Assembly (NCBI GenBank): GCA_039707655.1
Contig: CM077666.1
Span: 282,461,166-282,525,165, forward strand
Origin: Elymus sibiricus
Lineage: Eukaryota > Streptophyta > Magnoliopsida > Poales > Poaceae
Direction: 5' to 3'
DNA length: 64,000 nt
Both the position numbers and the translations under genes were made by a program. Shown piece after piece: positions 1-11,500 of this stretch (position 1 is the first letter of the stretch; each line of letters begins with the position of its first letter). The notes under the pieces are model-generated. The model saw only the letters and a list, made by a program, of their open reading frames with translations. It ran no database searches and had not been told where the DNA came from.

Positions 1-1229
1 ATGAAGCTCATGACGCGTCACCTCCTCCTCCCCAGCGCGATGTCGACCCTGAGCCCAGGCGTGAAGCACGACCGCGTGACCAGCCACGGGGGCCCCCTGC
101 GAGGGAGAGAGAAGAAGTAAGATGCCAGGTGGTGCCACGGCCGCACGTCGACGCGCATGCGCTCCTAGCACCGGCGCGCCCGTGGCACGACCGAGCACTC
201 CTGGAGGCAGCTGTGCAAGAGCATCAAGACCAGGTTCCTCCCGAGCGTGCACCGCCCGTGGGCCCGATGGGCTGCCGCGCCATCGCCCAGGAACTCCATC
301 CGGCGGTGTAGCCCTGCAAGTTCAAGCCAGACCTGCCCCCTCGCTACGACGGCACCGCGGACCCTGCCGAGTTCTTATAGCTCTACTCACTAAGCATCTA
401 GGTGGCCAGCGGGGATGACAAGGTCATGGCAACCTGGTTCCCCATGGCGCTCAAAGGAGGCGCACTTTCCTGGCTCCTCAACCTCCCGAAAGGGACAATC
501 ACCTCCTGAGAAGGCCTGCGCAAGCGCTTCGTCGCCAACTTCCAGGGCACCCGCGACCACGTGCTTGGAGTGGGAGACCTCCGTCGCGTGAAGCAATAGC
601 CTGAAGAGACCCTACACAAGTTCATGCAACGCTTCACGACTACCCGCCTCAAGATCCTGAGGGCGTCGGATGAGGCCATCATCTCGGCATTCACCGACGG
701 CGTCAGAGACCAGAGGATGAGGGAGTAGCTGGCTATCCACGACTACCTGAGCTCGGCCTTGGAGATGTTCAACTTGGCAAACAAGTGCGCGAAGGCCGAG
801 GAAGGCCGACTCTCCCTCCGCGAGCTTCCGGAGATGGAGCCCGAAGACAAGAAGACCAAGGCCAAGGAGCCAAAGCGCAAGGCACCCGCGATACTGGCGG
901 CAGAGCCCGAGGTGAAGCGCGGCCAGGACGAAGAAGCCCTCACGGGCGGGCGACCATTCTGCATCTTCCATGGCACCAACAGCCACAACACCATCGACTG
1001 TCAGGAGCTCAGAGTGGTCCGCGACGAGCACTTCGGCCGGCGCCCTGGGCGCACCGACCGAGGCTATGGACGTGGCTGAGGCCGCTGGGACAATCGCGAA
1101 CCGCGTCAGGAGTGGCAAGACCAGCCTCGGGAGGACCGCTGGCGCAATCAAGCTCGTGAGGACCGCTGGTGCGACGAGCCTCCGGAGGGGTCACGCCGAG
1201 GCCAGCCTCGTGAGGTTTGCTCTCGTGAG
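1..1229 (+). pseudogene. gypsy gag remnant (Tat-like), plus strand
   Basis: This is a decayed capsid/nucleocapsid (gag) region of a Ty3/gypsy retrotransposon. It would have packaged element RNA into virus-like particles in the cytoplasm. Its translation parallels the gag of the minus-strand element C (16940-18331) along its whole length. The capsid core lies at about 420-760 and contains LHKFMQRFTTTRLKI and ASDEAIISAFTDGV. It is followed by a Lys/Glu-rich stretch and a variant zinc-knuckle (FCIFHGTNSHNTIDC) near 955-1000. In-frame stops include TGA 507-509, TAG 597-599 and TAG 726-728. The 5' end and LTR lie left of the window. It could be element D's own gag, because it has D's orientation, but the link is broken at about 1905, so this is only inference. 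Confidence 0.8.
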
Positions 1230-1905
1230 GCCGGTCATCCCCCGCTGCCTCCTCCACCTAGAAGGAAGGAAGAGGACAGGCAGAACGATGGGCCAGGGGG
1301 CTTCCAGGAGGTCAGGGCAATAGCTTGCATCCTGGGCAGCGCCCATGCCCCGGCCTCGAACCACATCTTCAAGCAGTTTTCACGGGAGGTGAACGTGGCG
1401 CTTCCAAAGCTTGAGGCCACGCGCCCCCTCAAGTGGTCCCAGTGTGCCATCACCTTCGACTCCAAGGATCAACTCAGATGTTCAGCCATGGCGGGTGCGC
1501 TCCCCATGCTGTGCACACCCACCATCAGCAACGTCCTCGTCACCAAGACCCTCATCGACGGGGGCGCTGGACTCAATGTCCTCTCCATCGAGACGTTCGA
1601 GACTCTCCAAGTGCCTTATGACAAGCTCATGCCAACCAAGCCCTTCTCAGGAGTCACTGACGGCTCCACGGTCCCCATCGGGCAGGTGCGCCTGCCCGTC
1701 ACATTTGGCGGGCACAACAATTACCACACCGAGATCATCACCTTTGACGTCGCCCACATCCACCTCCCGTACAATGCGATCCTTGGATAACCAGCCCTTG
1801 CCAAGTTAATGGCGGTGACCCACCACGGCTACAATGTGCTCAAGATGCCGGGAAGTGGCGGCATCATCACTATCGCCTGTGATGAGAAGGACGCCGTCTG
1901 CTCTC
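1230..1905 (+). pseudogene. gypsy aspartic protease remnant, plus strand
   Basis: This is a retropepsin-type protease, the enzyme that cuts Gag-Pol. The linker VRAIACILGS leads into the protease. The catalytic segment is LIDGGAGLNVLS (Asp-Gly-Gly in place of the usual Asp-Ser/Thr-Gly), followed by VRLPVTFGG and the flap-side motif HLPYNAILG. Element C holds a very similar copy at 15836-16560, with LIDSGAGLNVLS. A TAA at 1788-1790 breaks the frame, which resumes in MAVTHHGYNVLKMPGSGG. Homology ends near 1905, where an unrelated inverted LTR leader begins, so reverse transcriptase and integrase are missing here. Confidence 0.85.
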
Positions 1906-2595
1906 GCGAGGGCAATGTTGACGTTGAGCCCCCGAGCACCATGGAGGATTCATCCATGATCTTGGTTGAGATTGGAGTTGATGTTGACGAAGAACCCCAT
2001 CCAATCTTGACGATCTTACGTGGAGCATAGTCCTCGGCCTAGCCGAGGTGACCAGTCAAGTCGGTGACAAAGATGCCGACGTTGACGACGAAGCTCGGTT
2101 CTGACGCGTGGATCGCGGTGGAGCCGATCTGAATTCCCATCGCACCGCAGCGACTACCCAGCAGACTCTCAATGAAAGCACCAATGTTGGTGTCAAATCC
2201 GGCATATATCGTAGTAGGGGTCCTAAGCTAGGCGTCTTGGAGTGATGCTAACATGGACACAGGATTTTACCCAGGTTGGGGCTCTCTCGAAGAGATAATA
2301 CCCTACGTCCTGCTTTTGATTGTATTCATATGGGGTATAGTACAGAGTACATGTGTCTACCATGAGATTGTTCTAATGAATATATGATGATCTATCGACT
2401 AGCCTAGCCTCAGTTTATATATGCACCGAGTCCTAGGGTTTAAGAGAGTCCTTGTCTTGGGCATCAAGTCTTGTGGAATCCTCCTTGTATACGGCATGGG
2501 ATGTCCGGACTGGCCCAATAGTGCACCACCATGGGGGTCCTCAACCCAATCCACCTGGTCGGGAGACGACATGGTGAGTACCCCCTAGTCCAGGA
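1906..2595 (-). repeat. Inverted LTR plus 5' leader, truncated
   Basis: On the minus strand an LTR runs from about 2595 to 2191 and ends in TTTGACA. Its U5 side (GCAGGACGTAGGGTATTA, then AACCTGGGTAAAA) matches the end of D's 3' LTR at 20210-20346, so both belong to one LTR family. A TATA-like TATATAAA lies at about 2417-2424 on the minus strand. Next to the LTR end, at 2166-2183, is a possible primer-binding site reading TGGTGCTTTCATTGAGAG on the minus strand, followed by leader down to about 1906. The expected first bases of the LTR (TGAGGGAG) are missing at 2595. It is a 5' LTR-leader fragment in opposite orientation to D, fused at both ends. Confidence 0.65.
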
Positions 2596-2677
2596 GACCG
2601 CTGCGGAAAGCCATCTTGAAAGCCCGTCAGGAGACCGCTGAAAGCCCGTCAGGAGACTGCTGAAAGCCCATAAAGCC
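2596..2677. repeat. 22-bp short tandem repeat
   Basis: About three copies of a 22-bp unit based on GAAAGCCCGTCAGGAGACCG lie directly against the truncated LTR. A related stretch recurs at 5462-5490 inside the opposite-strand gene of D, which suggests that this flank is D sequence. Confidence 0.6.
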
Positions 2678-3207
2678 ACGTAATCCTCCTTGTTCGGCTA
2701 GAGGGTAAAGGGAGCACCTCTGCGATTGTTACGATCGGGTCATTCGGATACGTACCTCAGACGGGTGAAGCCAAAAGCTAGCTATCTTCAGTAGACAATT
2801 GATCAGCTACGACGGAGTCAACTAATAAAACTATGGTCGTTATGACCATTTCTCGGGCTTCTTCTCTCACACAAGCCCTTAGTCGCATACTAACAGTATA
2901 CGGCCTTTTGCCTATGATTTACGTAGCACCCTGAAGAAAGGTATTGATAGGGGTACTATTTTCTTCGGAAGATGTTTTTTACGCTAAGCAGTAATATAAC
3001 ATGTCTCCCTGTGTGCTTTCTGTCTGTTCGCACCACATGGTCGGATTGTCTAGTTCCCCGAACATAATTCACTCCCCCTAGGGTGATAATTTACAAGGAA
3101 CACTCCCAAGCTCTTAGCGTGGGAGGCCGAAGCCGATGGCCGGTTAAGACAAAGTTTACAACACGGATGGAGCAGTTCCCCGATTATTAGTACATAGCTA
3201 CATATAA
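2678..3207. other. Non-coding D interior beyond the opposite-strand gene
   Basis: I see no open frame longer than 60 codons, no LTR end and no repeat here. It lies just downstream of the stop codon of the opposite-strand gene (complement of 3208-3210) and probably holds its 3' untranslated region. Confidence 0.4.
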
Positions 3208-6200
3208 TCATACATCTGACTTCCTATTGAGATTGTCGATTATGGTGTACAGGGAGCAATCTTCTTGTGAGAGACGGGCGGCAGGCATCACTTGGTCGTA
3301 TACCAAGTGGAGCGGCACTTCTTGTCCATTTGACCCTACTGGCCCAACCTGAGCCATACGCTCGGGGTTAAGTCCGGTATAGCGGGTCTTGATCATCGCC
3401 CATGCCTCTCGTGCTCCCTCTCAATAGGCCAATGTCTTCCACAGCTCGAACCTACTTCGGGCTCCCTTGAACCGATCGACTAGTTCAGTCATCCCCTCCG
3501 AAGGTTGCTCGGTGGGCCACAATGCTTTGACCATGTTCTTCATGGCCTTCCGAGCCCGCTCATGAAGGACAGACAGCTCTTTCAGAAGGTTTCCCTGGTA
3601 TGATCCGAACTCTTCTTCGGGTCGCCCTGATAGGAGACCTATACATCAGTTACGGCATGCGTGTTATGCTTCATGCATAGGAAATATATTTGGATGGTAG
3701 AATCAAACTTACCGAACATGCCCCTCTGTAGTTTCTGGTTCTCTCCTTGGGCCTGGGCCAATTGATTCTTCAAACTTTCAATTTCTTTGGCCTGCTATTT
3801 GTTCTCCTCCTTGAGGCGGTTCTTCTCTTCAAGGTGTCGTTGCGAAATGCGACAGCCAGCTTCCTGCTGGGACTCGGCATATCGCTGAGATTCTCGGGCT
3901 ACATCCAAATCTCTTTGTAATTGCCCTATTGATTCAGCTGCTATATAGTACCCTCGCGTCAGCACGGGAAAATACTAAGATCAGATGTACAGGTATACTT
4001 ACCATGTGCCTCCCGAGTAAATCTCTTCACTTGCTCCAACTCGGCCTTCACAGATTCGACCTGTGTTCGGCTGACTTCCAGCTCCTTGGCCAATTGCTCG
4101 CACTGTTGCTTAGAGGCCTGCATTAGTAATAAAACAAGACCGGGACCCTTAATTCGGTCGTGTCGACCAATTTAAGGCTCGGGGGCTACTGGATTTACAT
4201 GAGTGTTCGGACTTTAATAACCGACAACTCACCTGCAGGCTGGATGATATTAATTTCACGGACTCCCCGAACCCAGCTCGCGCAGCTCCGAGGTGCGCGT
4301 CTGCCGTACGCAGAGCACCGAACTCTTGTTCGGAGAAGGCTAGGTGACACAGGGCTTCTCGTCGCCGTCGATGAGCATAGCGCTCCCAACCTCGGATTTG
4401 GTGATGGATATGGCGTCACCAGAATCGGCTAGGGCCGGATGGACGGTGGGAACCCCTGTAGTAGGTTCAGCATGAGTGGAAGGCCAGGAATCTTGAGCGC
4501 CGCCGAACATCTTGGCAACATCCTCGGCGGGGGACAGCTGAACTCTTTGCCTGAATATTTCGACATAAGGACTCTTGTGAGGCTCTATCAATCATGATAA
4601 TAAATCAAACGGTCGAGCAAAATACCTTTGAGATGAACTCATGGGCGGGATCGTCCCTGCGACAGGCTTACTTATCGGATCCTTGTTGCTTTCTGACCCA
4701 GGCACTGCCGCCGCTGCCGATGTATGTTGTGCGGATCTATGGTGCTTGGGAGTAGGAGCCGGCACATTTGGGTCATTGGAGGAGACTTGCCTTTTGCGGG
4801 ACGAGTTTTTCTTCTTCATGCTTGTCGCAGGGGAAGGGAAGGATCCAGGGTAATCGGCTATGATAGCCACCTTGGAGCCGTCAAGGCCCTCCTGGTAGAA
4901 AACCCCGTCTTCAAACTCGATTGACAGGTCCGGGTCATCATGGAAGCCCGGATCATCATCACGGGAATAGTCCTCGGGCTGAGGGGCCAGACAGTTAACT
5001 CTCTCTATAAAGCTCCTCCATTCCTGTTCATATAAAGTTAAGGGCTTCAGTCAGAAAGGGACGAATTGAGAATCTGAACTGTGGTCACAGGGTAGAAAGG
5101 CTTACCCATTTGATGGGATTGTGGCTTGAGTATCCCTCCTCTGTCGACCGCCAAATGAAATCTTGTTGCTCCCCTTTGTATAGGTCGGCAAGTGCGGCAG
5201 CTAATGTTGTTTGATCGGCATGACCCAATCTTCGGGAGCGAGTAGTATCGCTTGTCCCGTTATAACACCACAAGGGGTGTATCCTCTGTTGAAGAGGTTG
5301 TACGCACCGGGTGATGGCGGCGGCCATGACATCAATCATGGTTAGCTTATGATGGGCTAGTACCCTCATGCGGGCTGCTAAGCGCTGTACCTCAACACTG
5401 TCTTCTTGGAACAGGCTCTGTCTGAAATTAATATTTCAGACAGAGCATTACGTGGCTCACCTAAAAGCCCATCAGGAGACCGCTAAAAGCCTCCTTTAGC
5501 CCGTTGTCTACGGACTGAATGCTCTGCAATACCGCACCCATAAGGGTGCGGTGCTCCCCGGAGATGGAGGCGCTCGACAGAGCCTCCCCCATAGCCGGCC
5601 ACCCATTGGTCGATGGTGCCAGTGGGGATCGGTTGACCCTATCTCCAACCGGGGATCGAACCGGTGCCTCCGGAGGCATGGTGCGCTCCGGGGACAGCCT
5701 TGGAGGTGATTGGACATCTCCTCATCCGGTCTCCTCAGTATCCGGGATGGGCTTCTCCCCCGGGTCTTCGGCGGCCGAGGTGTTAGCCTCGACCATGACG
5801 TCATCGCCCCCACCTCCAGTGTCTGACTCCAAAGGAGCCTATTAGGATGACACCTCCGCGGCATCCTACGTAGTGCCCGGAGGAGAGTCGTGCGACGCGG
5901 TCCCGCTCTCTGCTAGCTCGGCGGGCGGGGCCTCCCCGTCCAAAACTTGATCGGTGGGGAGAACACGCGGTGGGCTGCAAGACAATAGGTGTTCACATGT
6001 TAGTAACATTCAAAACTTAGCACTAATAGTTCAGGAGGTCTTCGGATCTTTACCTTCGAGGTGGGGGCTTGACCCTAAGGCTCCTTCGTGGAATCCTCTC
6101 AAAGTCCTTGGACTCGATGTCCGTGTCCAAACTATCGTCGGATAGAACTACCTATGTCCGACGCGCTTTCTTCAGGGCGGGAGGAGGTATGTCCTCTAAG

Positions 6201-7408
6201 GTGTCCGATGACGCTGCCTTGTTTCCTGCGAGGGGGGAATCGCCTCCCCCTCACCCTCTTGCTCCTCCTCTTGATTTGAGGAGGCGTGGGTTTCTTCGGA
6301 CACAGCCCCTGGCTGGTCCCTGATGCGTAGGCCTGCTCGGCCTGGCTTCTTCTTCTCCTTTTTCTCTGGCGCCTTGTAGGGCGCCACGACGAGCATCTCC
6401 GACAGAAGCAGAGACCTAGGGTCTTCGGGTTGTGGAGCCGGACACTTGATGCCCGTGGCGTTGCTCAACCATTCCTGCAGAAGTGATCAGAAAATGCTTA
6501 GACTTTCTTTAGGAAAACAGAGCCGATCAAATAAAACTGTGTTATACCTCGGAAGGGGGCTTGTCGGCACTCAAGCCCTGGTCCTCCTTGGCCGGCCATT
6601 TCTCCTGCGCCTTGAACAGCACCTTCCATAGCTTCTCCCGAGTAGTGCGGAAGAGCTGACGGATTGTAGGATCATCGTCAGTCCGGTAAGTCCACATGGG
6701 AGAGGCCCGGCGCTGGCAGGGGAGGATGCGCCGCCGGAGCATAATCTGGACCACGTTGGTCAGCTCGATGTTATCTTTGATTAGGGAGGTGATGCCCCTC
6801 TGCAGGTCATCCACCTCGGTATCCGACCCCCAATCAAGGCCCTTTAGGACCCATGAGGTCAATCTGGTCGAGGGGCTGGATCTGAATTCGGCAGGAATAG
6901 TTCCGCGCTCCTCCCTTGGCTCAGTGATGTAAAACCACTCTTTTTGCCTAGTCTTGATGGTGTCGATGAAGGTGCCGGATGGCCATACTGCGTGGGGAAG
7001 CTTGCTGATGACCACCCCGCCGCAGTCTGCGTGTGCCCCTGTGACACACTTCAGGTTGATGTTGAAAATCTTGAGCCATAGTCCGAAGTGTGCTTCGACC
7101 CGCAGGAAGGCCTCGCAGATGATGATGAAGGCCGATATATGCATGAAAGAGTTTGGAGGGAGGCCGTGGAAGTCGAGACCATAGAAGAACATGAGGCCCC
7201 TCACGAAGGGGTGGAGCAGGAAGCTCAGCCCTCGGATAAAGTGGGGAATGAAAACCACCCTCTCGCCTGGTTTGGGGGTGGGGATCACCTGGCCCTCCTC
7301 CGTAGCGCGGTGGAAGATATTGGCAGGGAGGTAGCCGGCATCCTTGAGGTCCCGGATGTCGTGGTCTGTGACCGTGGAAGCCTCCCACTTGCCGTTGGAG
7401 ATGGAGCT

Positions 7409-8316
7409 TGTTGGATTTCGGGCTCCGCAAAACCCTTAAGATTCGAACACAGGGGCGTGTGCGAAGATCCCCTGCAGCCTCACCCAACCTAGCTCGCAAC
7501 TCGATGAACACAGTAACAAACTCGCATGATGACGAGGAAGAAGATCAACATGACAGTTTAGCCAGGTTCGGGCCACTGCGAAGCGTAATACCCTACTCTT
7601 GCTTTGGTGGATTGCCCCTCGAGGAGGTGGGGTGGATGAACTAGTACAGTGTTTTAGAGCCTCGCGAGGGCTCCCCTTGTGGTGCTTGAGGCCCTCTGTG
7701 GCTCGGCGATGGATAAGTGGTGGGATGGATTCTGGGTCCCTCTCTACGGTGCAGCCTACCCTCTATATATAGCGGTGGCTCGGGTTCTCTACCCTTATCG
7801 CAATGGCGGGAAGGGATCCCACAACGGCAAATTTTGAAGGGGGACAGGAGGACGTGCCCGCCCTGCCCAAAGGCGGTCTTCGCTGCAAAGTAGCTGTCGA
7901 TGGTGCAGGGATGGGCCCAGCAATGACATCCTTCCTACGGGGCTGGTGGTTGTGGTCTTGTTGCATCGGAATGGAAACCTTTGGGGGGTGCTTTGGGAAC
8001 CCGCGTACGTCTCTGCTCCCTTTGCACCAAAGGGGAAACTGCGCCATCTGGCGCGCTAGCGCCCGCCTGTCCTTCCTTGCGTCAGCCTTGACTCCTGAGG
8101 CCGGGCCTTGCATAGAGATCTCCGCCACTCCGGAGGGGGCCTGAGGAGGCCCATCCCTTGCTGGTCTTGATGCTGCTCATCCTCGCGAGCCTAGGGCCCT
8201 CGCGAGGGCCTCGCCTTGAGTGGGACCACGCCCGGCCGTGTTTGGTTGATGAAGTGGGCCATGCCTTGGGCCGCAGGCAGGCAGGTCTGGGTACCCCCGT
8301 TCCCAGAATGCCGACA
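7409..8316 (-). repeat. Element C 3' LTR
   Basis: The boundaries are TGTTGGATTTCGG (TGTCGG in relatives) and AATGCCGACA. It is 908 bp, against 902 bp for the partner at 18403. A TATATATA box lies near 7763-7772 and reads correctly on the minus strand. The complement of a polypurine tract (GTAGCCCCCGAG) follows at 8317, which marks this as the 3' LTR of a minus-strand element. Confidence 0.9.
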
Positions 8317-8569
8317 GTAGCCCCCGAGCCCAAGGCGCACTCGAGCTGGCTTCTGGGCGAAACCACGAGGATGGCCCGAAGCGCCGCAGGCCCCCAAACG
8401 CCTGCGGGCCAGGCTTAGCGCGCGTTGTGCAGTTGATGTCGGGCGTCCTTCGTCCCTTCAGCCTCCGCTCGAATCGACAAGAGCCTGACTTCTAGTGCTG
8501 GGCCATTATTGCTTTCCTTTCTTGCGCACCTGCTCTTGCTTTCTAGGTCTCCAGCTCTAGCAGGCGTCT

Positions 8570-11500
8570 CCCTAGATCTGGCGCCGCTCTGTCCTCCTCC
8601 TTGCTACTTTGGCACCACGAGCTTCCCTAGGGCTCCCGCCGGCAAGTAGAAGCCAGAGGCCCAAGGTTCTGCCTCTGCTCCTATCTCGCCGGCACTCTCG
8701 GGGTCCACCATCGCCAAGGACGAGGACCTCGTCCCGGTGCTCCCGTCGACGGCGGATGAGACCAACGAGTATGGGCGGACCTTGATACGGGGTGGCTCCT
8801 CTGCGAAGTGGCCCTCGTCCAAGGCGGTCTACCCCTTCTTCCTCCATAGCGTCTTTGTCGGACTCGTCCCGCCTTTCTCCGTGTTCTTCACCGCCATCCT
8901 CGACCATTACGGGATCCAGGCCCTTCATCTCCAACCCAACTCCATCTTGCTCTTGTCCGTGTTTGCCTTCTACTGCGAGGCCTTCGTGGGCGTGCGGCCT
9001 TCGGTGGCCCTCTTCCACCATTTCTTCAGCTTGCGCCTGCACGACGGCGCTTAACGGTCGGCGTGTGTCTTCTTCGTCGCAGTCCAGAGCGGCAACATGC
9101 TCTTGAAGGCCGGGAAGAATGTGGAGAACTTCAGGCACCGCTGGTTCCTCATGGATCTCAAGGACACCAACCCTCGGTTGGATCTGCCGAAAGGGCTACC
9201 GGAGAAGACCTCTGTATGGAGCTCCGCGAAGCTTTCCGACCCCCGGGCCGGGCCCGTCCTGGAGCGCTTCTCTCGCGATATCAGCGCCAAGAAGCTGACT
9301 GGGGGGATGATAGTGAAGGAGTTCCTAGCGCAGTGCCTGGCGCCCCTCCAGGCCCATTCTAGGCCCTTGTGGGACTATCAGGGCAGCGGCGACAACCTCA
9401 GGCTTCGGTCCGCGTGCATAACCCCCGAGGAGCTGAGCAGGGCCGTGGCGACCCTGCTCAACGGCGACCCTGGTGACCTCCCTGAGGCCCACGACCCGCT
9501 GTACTGCCACGACGACGGGGCTGATCTAGTTGCCGTGATGCCTGTCTTCAATGAATTGGGGCTTGCTACTTCTCGAGCATGCGTTGGTTTCCGTGAAGAT
9601 GAACGGGTGATGCAGCAAAGTAGATAAGTATTTCCCTCAGTTGTTGAGAACCAAGGTATCAATCCAGTAGGTGATACAAGCAAGTCCCCAATAGATGTAC
9701 CTACACAAAGAATCAAACACTTGCACCCAACGCTATAAAGGGGTTGTCAATCCCTTCACGGTTACTTGCAAGGATGAGATATGATAGAGATAGATAGAAT
9801 AGATTGCTTGAAAGGAAAGTAAAACAAAAGTAAAAATAATGCAACAAGGTATTTTTGGTATTTTTGGTTTTAGATCTGAAAGTATAAGATGGAAAATAGA
9901 CTCGGGGGCCATAGGTTTCACTAGAGGCTTCTCTCATGATGGCAAGTATTATGGTGGGTGAACAAATTACTGTCGAGCAATTGGTAGAAAAGCGAATAAT
10001 TATGAAGATATCCAAGGCAATGATTATGCATATAGGCATCACGTCCATGTCAAGTAGACCGAAACGATTATGCATCTACTACTATTACTCCACACATCGA
10101 CCGACTCCTGCCTGCATCTAGAGTATTAAGTTCATGAAGAATAGAGTAACACATTAGGTAAGATGACATGATGTAGAGGGATAAACTCAAGGAATATGCT
10201 GAAAACCCCATCTTTTTATCCTCGATGGCAACAATACAATACGTGCCTCGCTACCCCTACTTTGTCACTGGGTGAGGACGCCGCAAGATTGAACCCAAAA
10301 CTAAGCACTTCTCCCATTGCAAGAATTACCAATCTAGTTGGCCAAACCAAACCAATAACTCGAAGAGACTTGCAAAGATATGAAATCATGCATATAAGAA
10401 TTCAGAAAAGACTCAAATAATATTCATAGATAATCTGAACTTAAACCCACAATTCATCGGATCTCGACAAACACACCGCAAAAGAGTATTACATCAGATA
10501 GATCTCCATGAAGATCATGAAGAACATGGTATTGAAGAGCAAAGAGAGAGAAGAAGCCATCTAGATACTAGCTATGGACCCGAAGGTCTGTGGTAAACTA
10601 CTCACGCATCATCGGAGGGGCAATGGAGTTGATGTAGATGCCCTCCGTGATCGAATCCCCCTTCGGCAGATTACCGGAAAAGGCTCCAAGATTGGATCTC
10701 ACGGGAACAGAGGCTTCCGGCGGCAGAAAAGTATTTTCATGGCTCTTTTTGGTATCCAGGGAATATTTGTGAATTTATAGGCCGAAGAATAGGGTTGGAG
10801 GAGTTCCGTGGGGCCACAAGCCAGGGGGCGCCCCCCTAGGGCGCCCCCCTATGGCTTGTCGCCACACGGTGGCTCCCCTGCCTTGGTCTTCAAGTCCTCT
10901 GGGTTGCTTCTGGTCCAAGAAAAAATATTCCAAAGATTTTATTCCAGTTGGACTCCGTTTAATATTCCTTATCTGCAATACTCAAAAACAAAGAAAAAGC
11001 AGAAACCGCCACCAGGCTCTAGATTAATAGGTTAGTCCCAAAAATAATATAAAATAGCATATTAATGCATATAAAACATCCAAAACATATAATATAATAG
11101 CATGTAACAATCAAAAATTATAGATACGTTGGAGACGTATCAGGGCTTTCCCCAGCAGAGGGCCTCGGTTCCCCGGTGATGGTGTCCTCCAGCGACACCT
11201 CGTGCGGGGAGGACTCGGAGAAGACCGTCGACGACGGCCCGGCAGGGGCGTCTCCCCCGTCGCAGAGCACCCTTCTGCGTGAGCTTGAGGATGACGACGA
11301 TGTTGGTGAAGTTTCTGCTGTGGGCTCCTCACGCGTCGCCAAGGCCCGCAGTGGGCTTGGGCCGGCCCCTCGTGCCATGCGGTCCACCTGCGTGTCGACT
11401 CCCAGGAAGCGCGGGGTGGAGTCTTCTCCGGTGTGCCCTGCCTCTGCAGGCAGGACGGTTGAAGTGCCGGCCTCGCCTTCACCCAGGCCACAACTCGCAG

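Noticed and set aside
7803..8418. Open frames in both strands at 7.8-8.4, 18.8-19.4 and 23.8-24.3 kb
   Set aside because: They lie in the three C/F-type LTRs, recur at the same LTR positions, and show no domain.
9713..10121. Short AT-rich ORFs at 9.7-10.1, 40.0 and 45.3 kb with the same translation
   Set aside because: They repeat at the same place in every copy of the Athila/Sabrina-like LTR and contain no domain, so they are LTR sequence.
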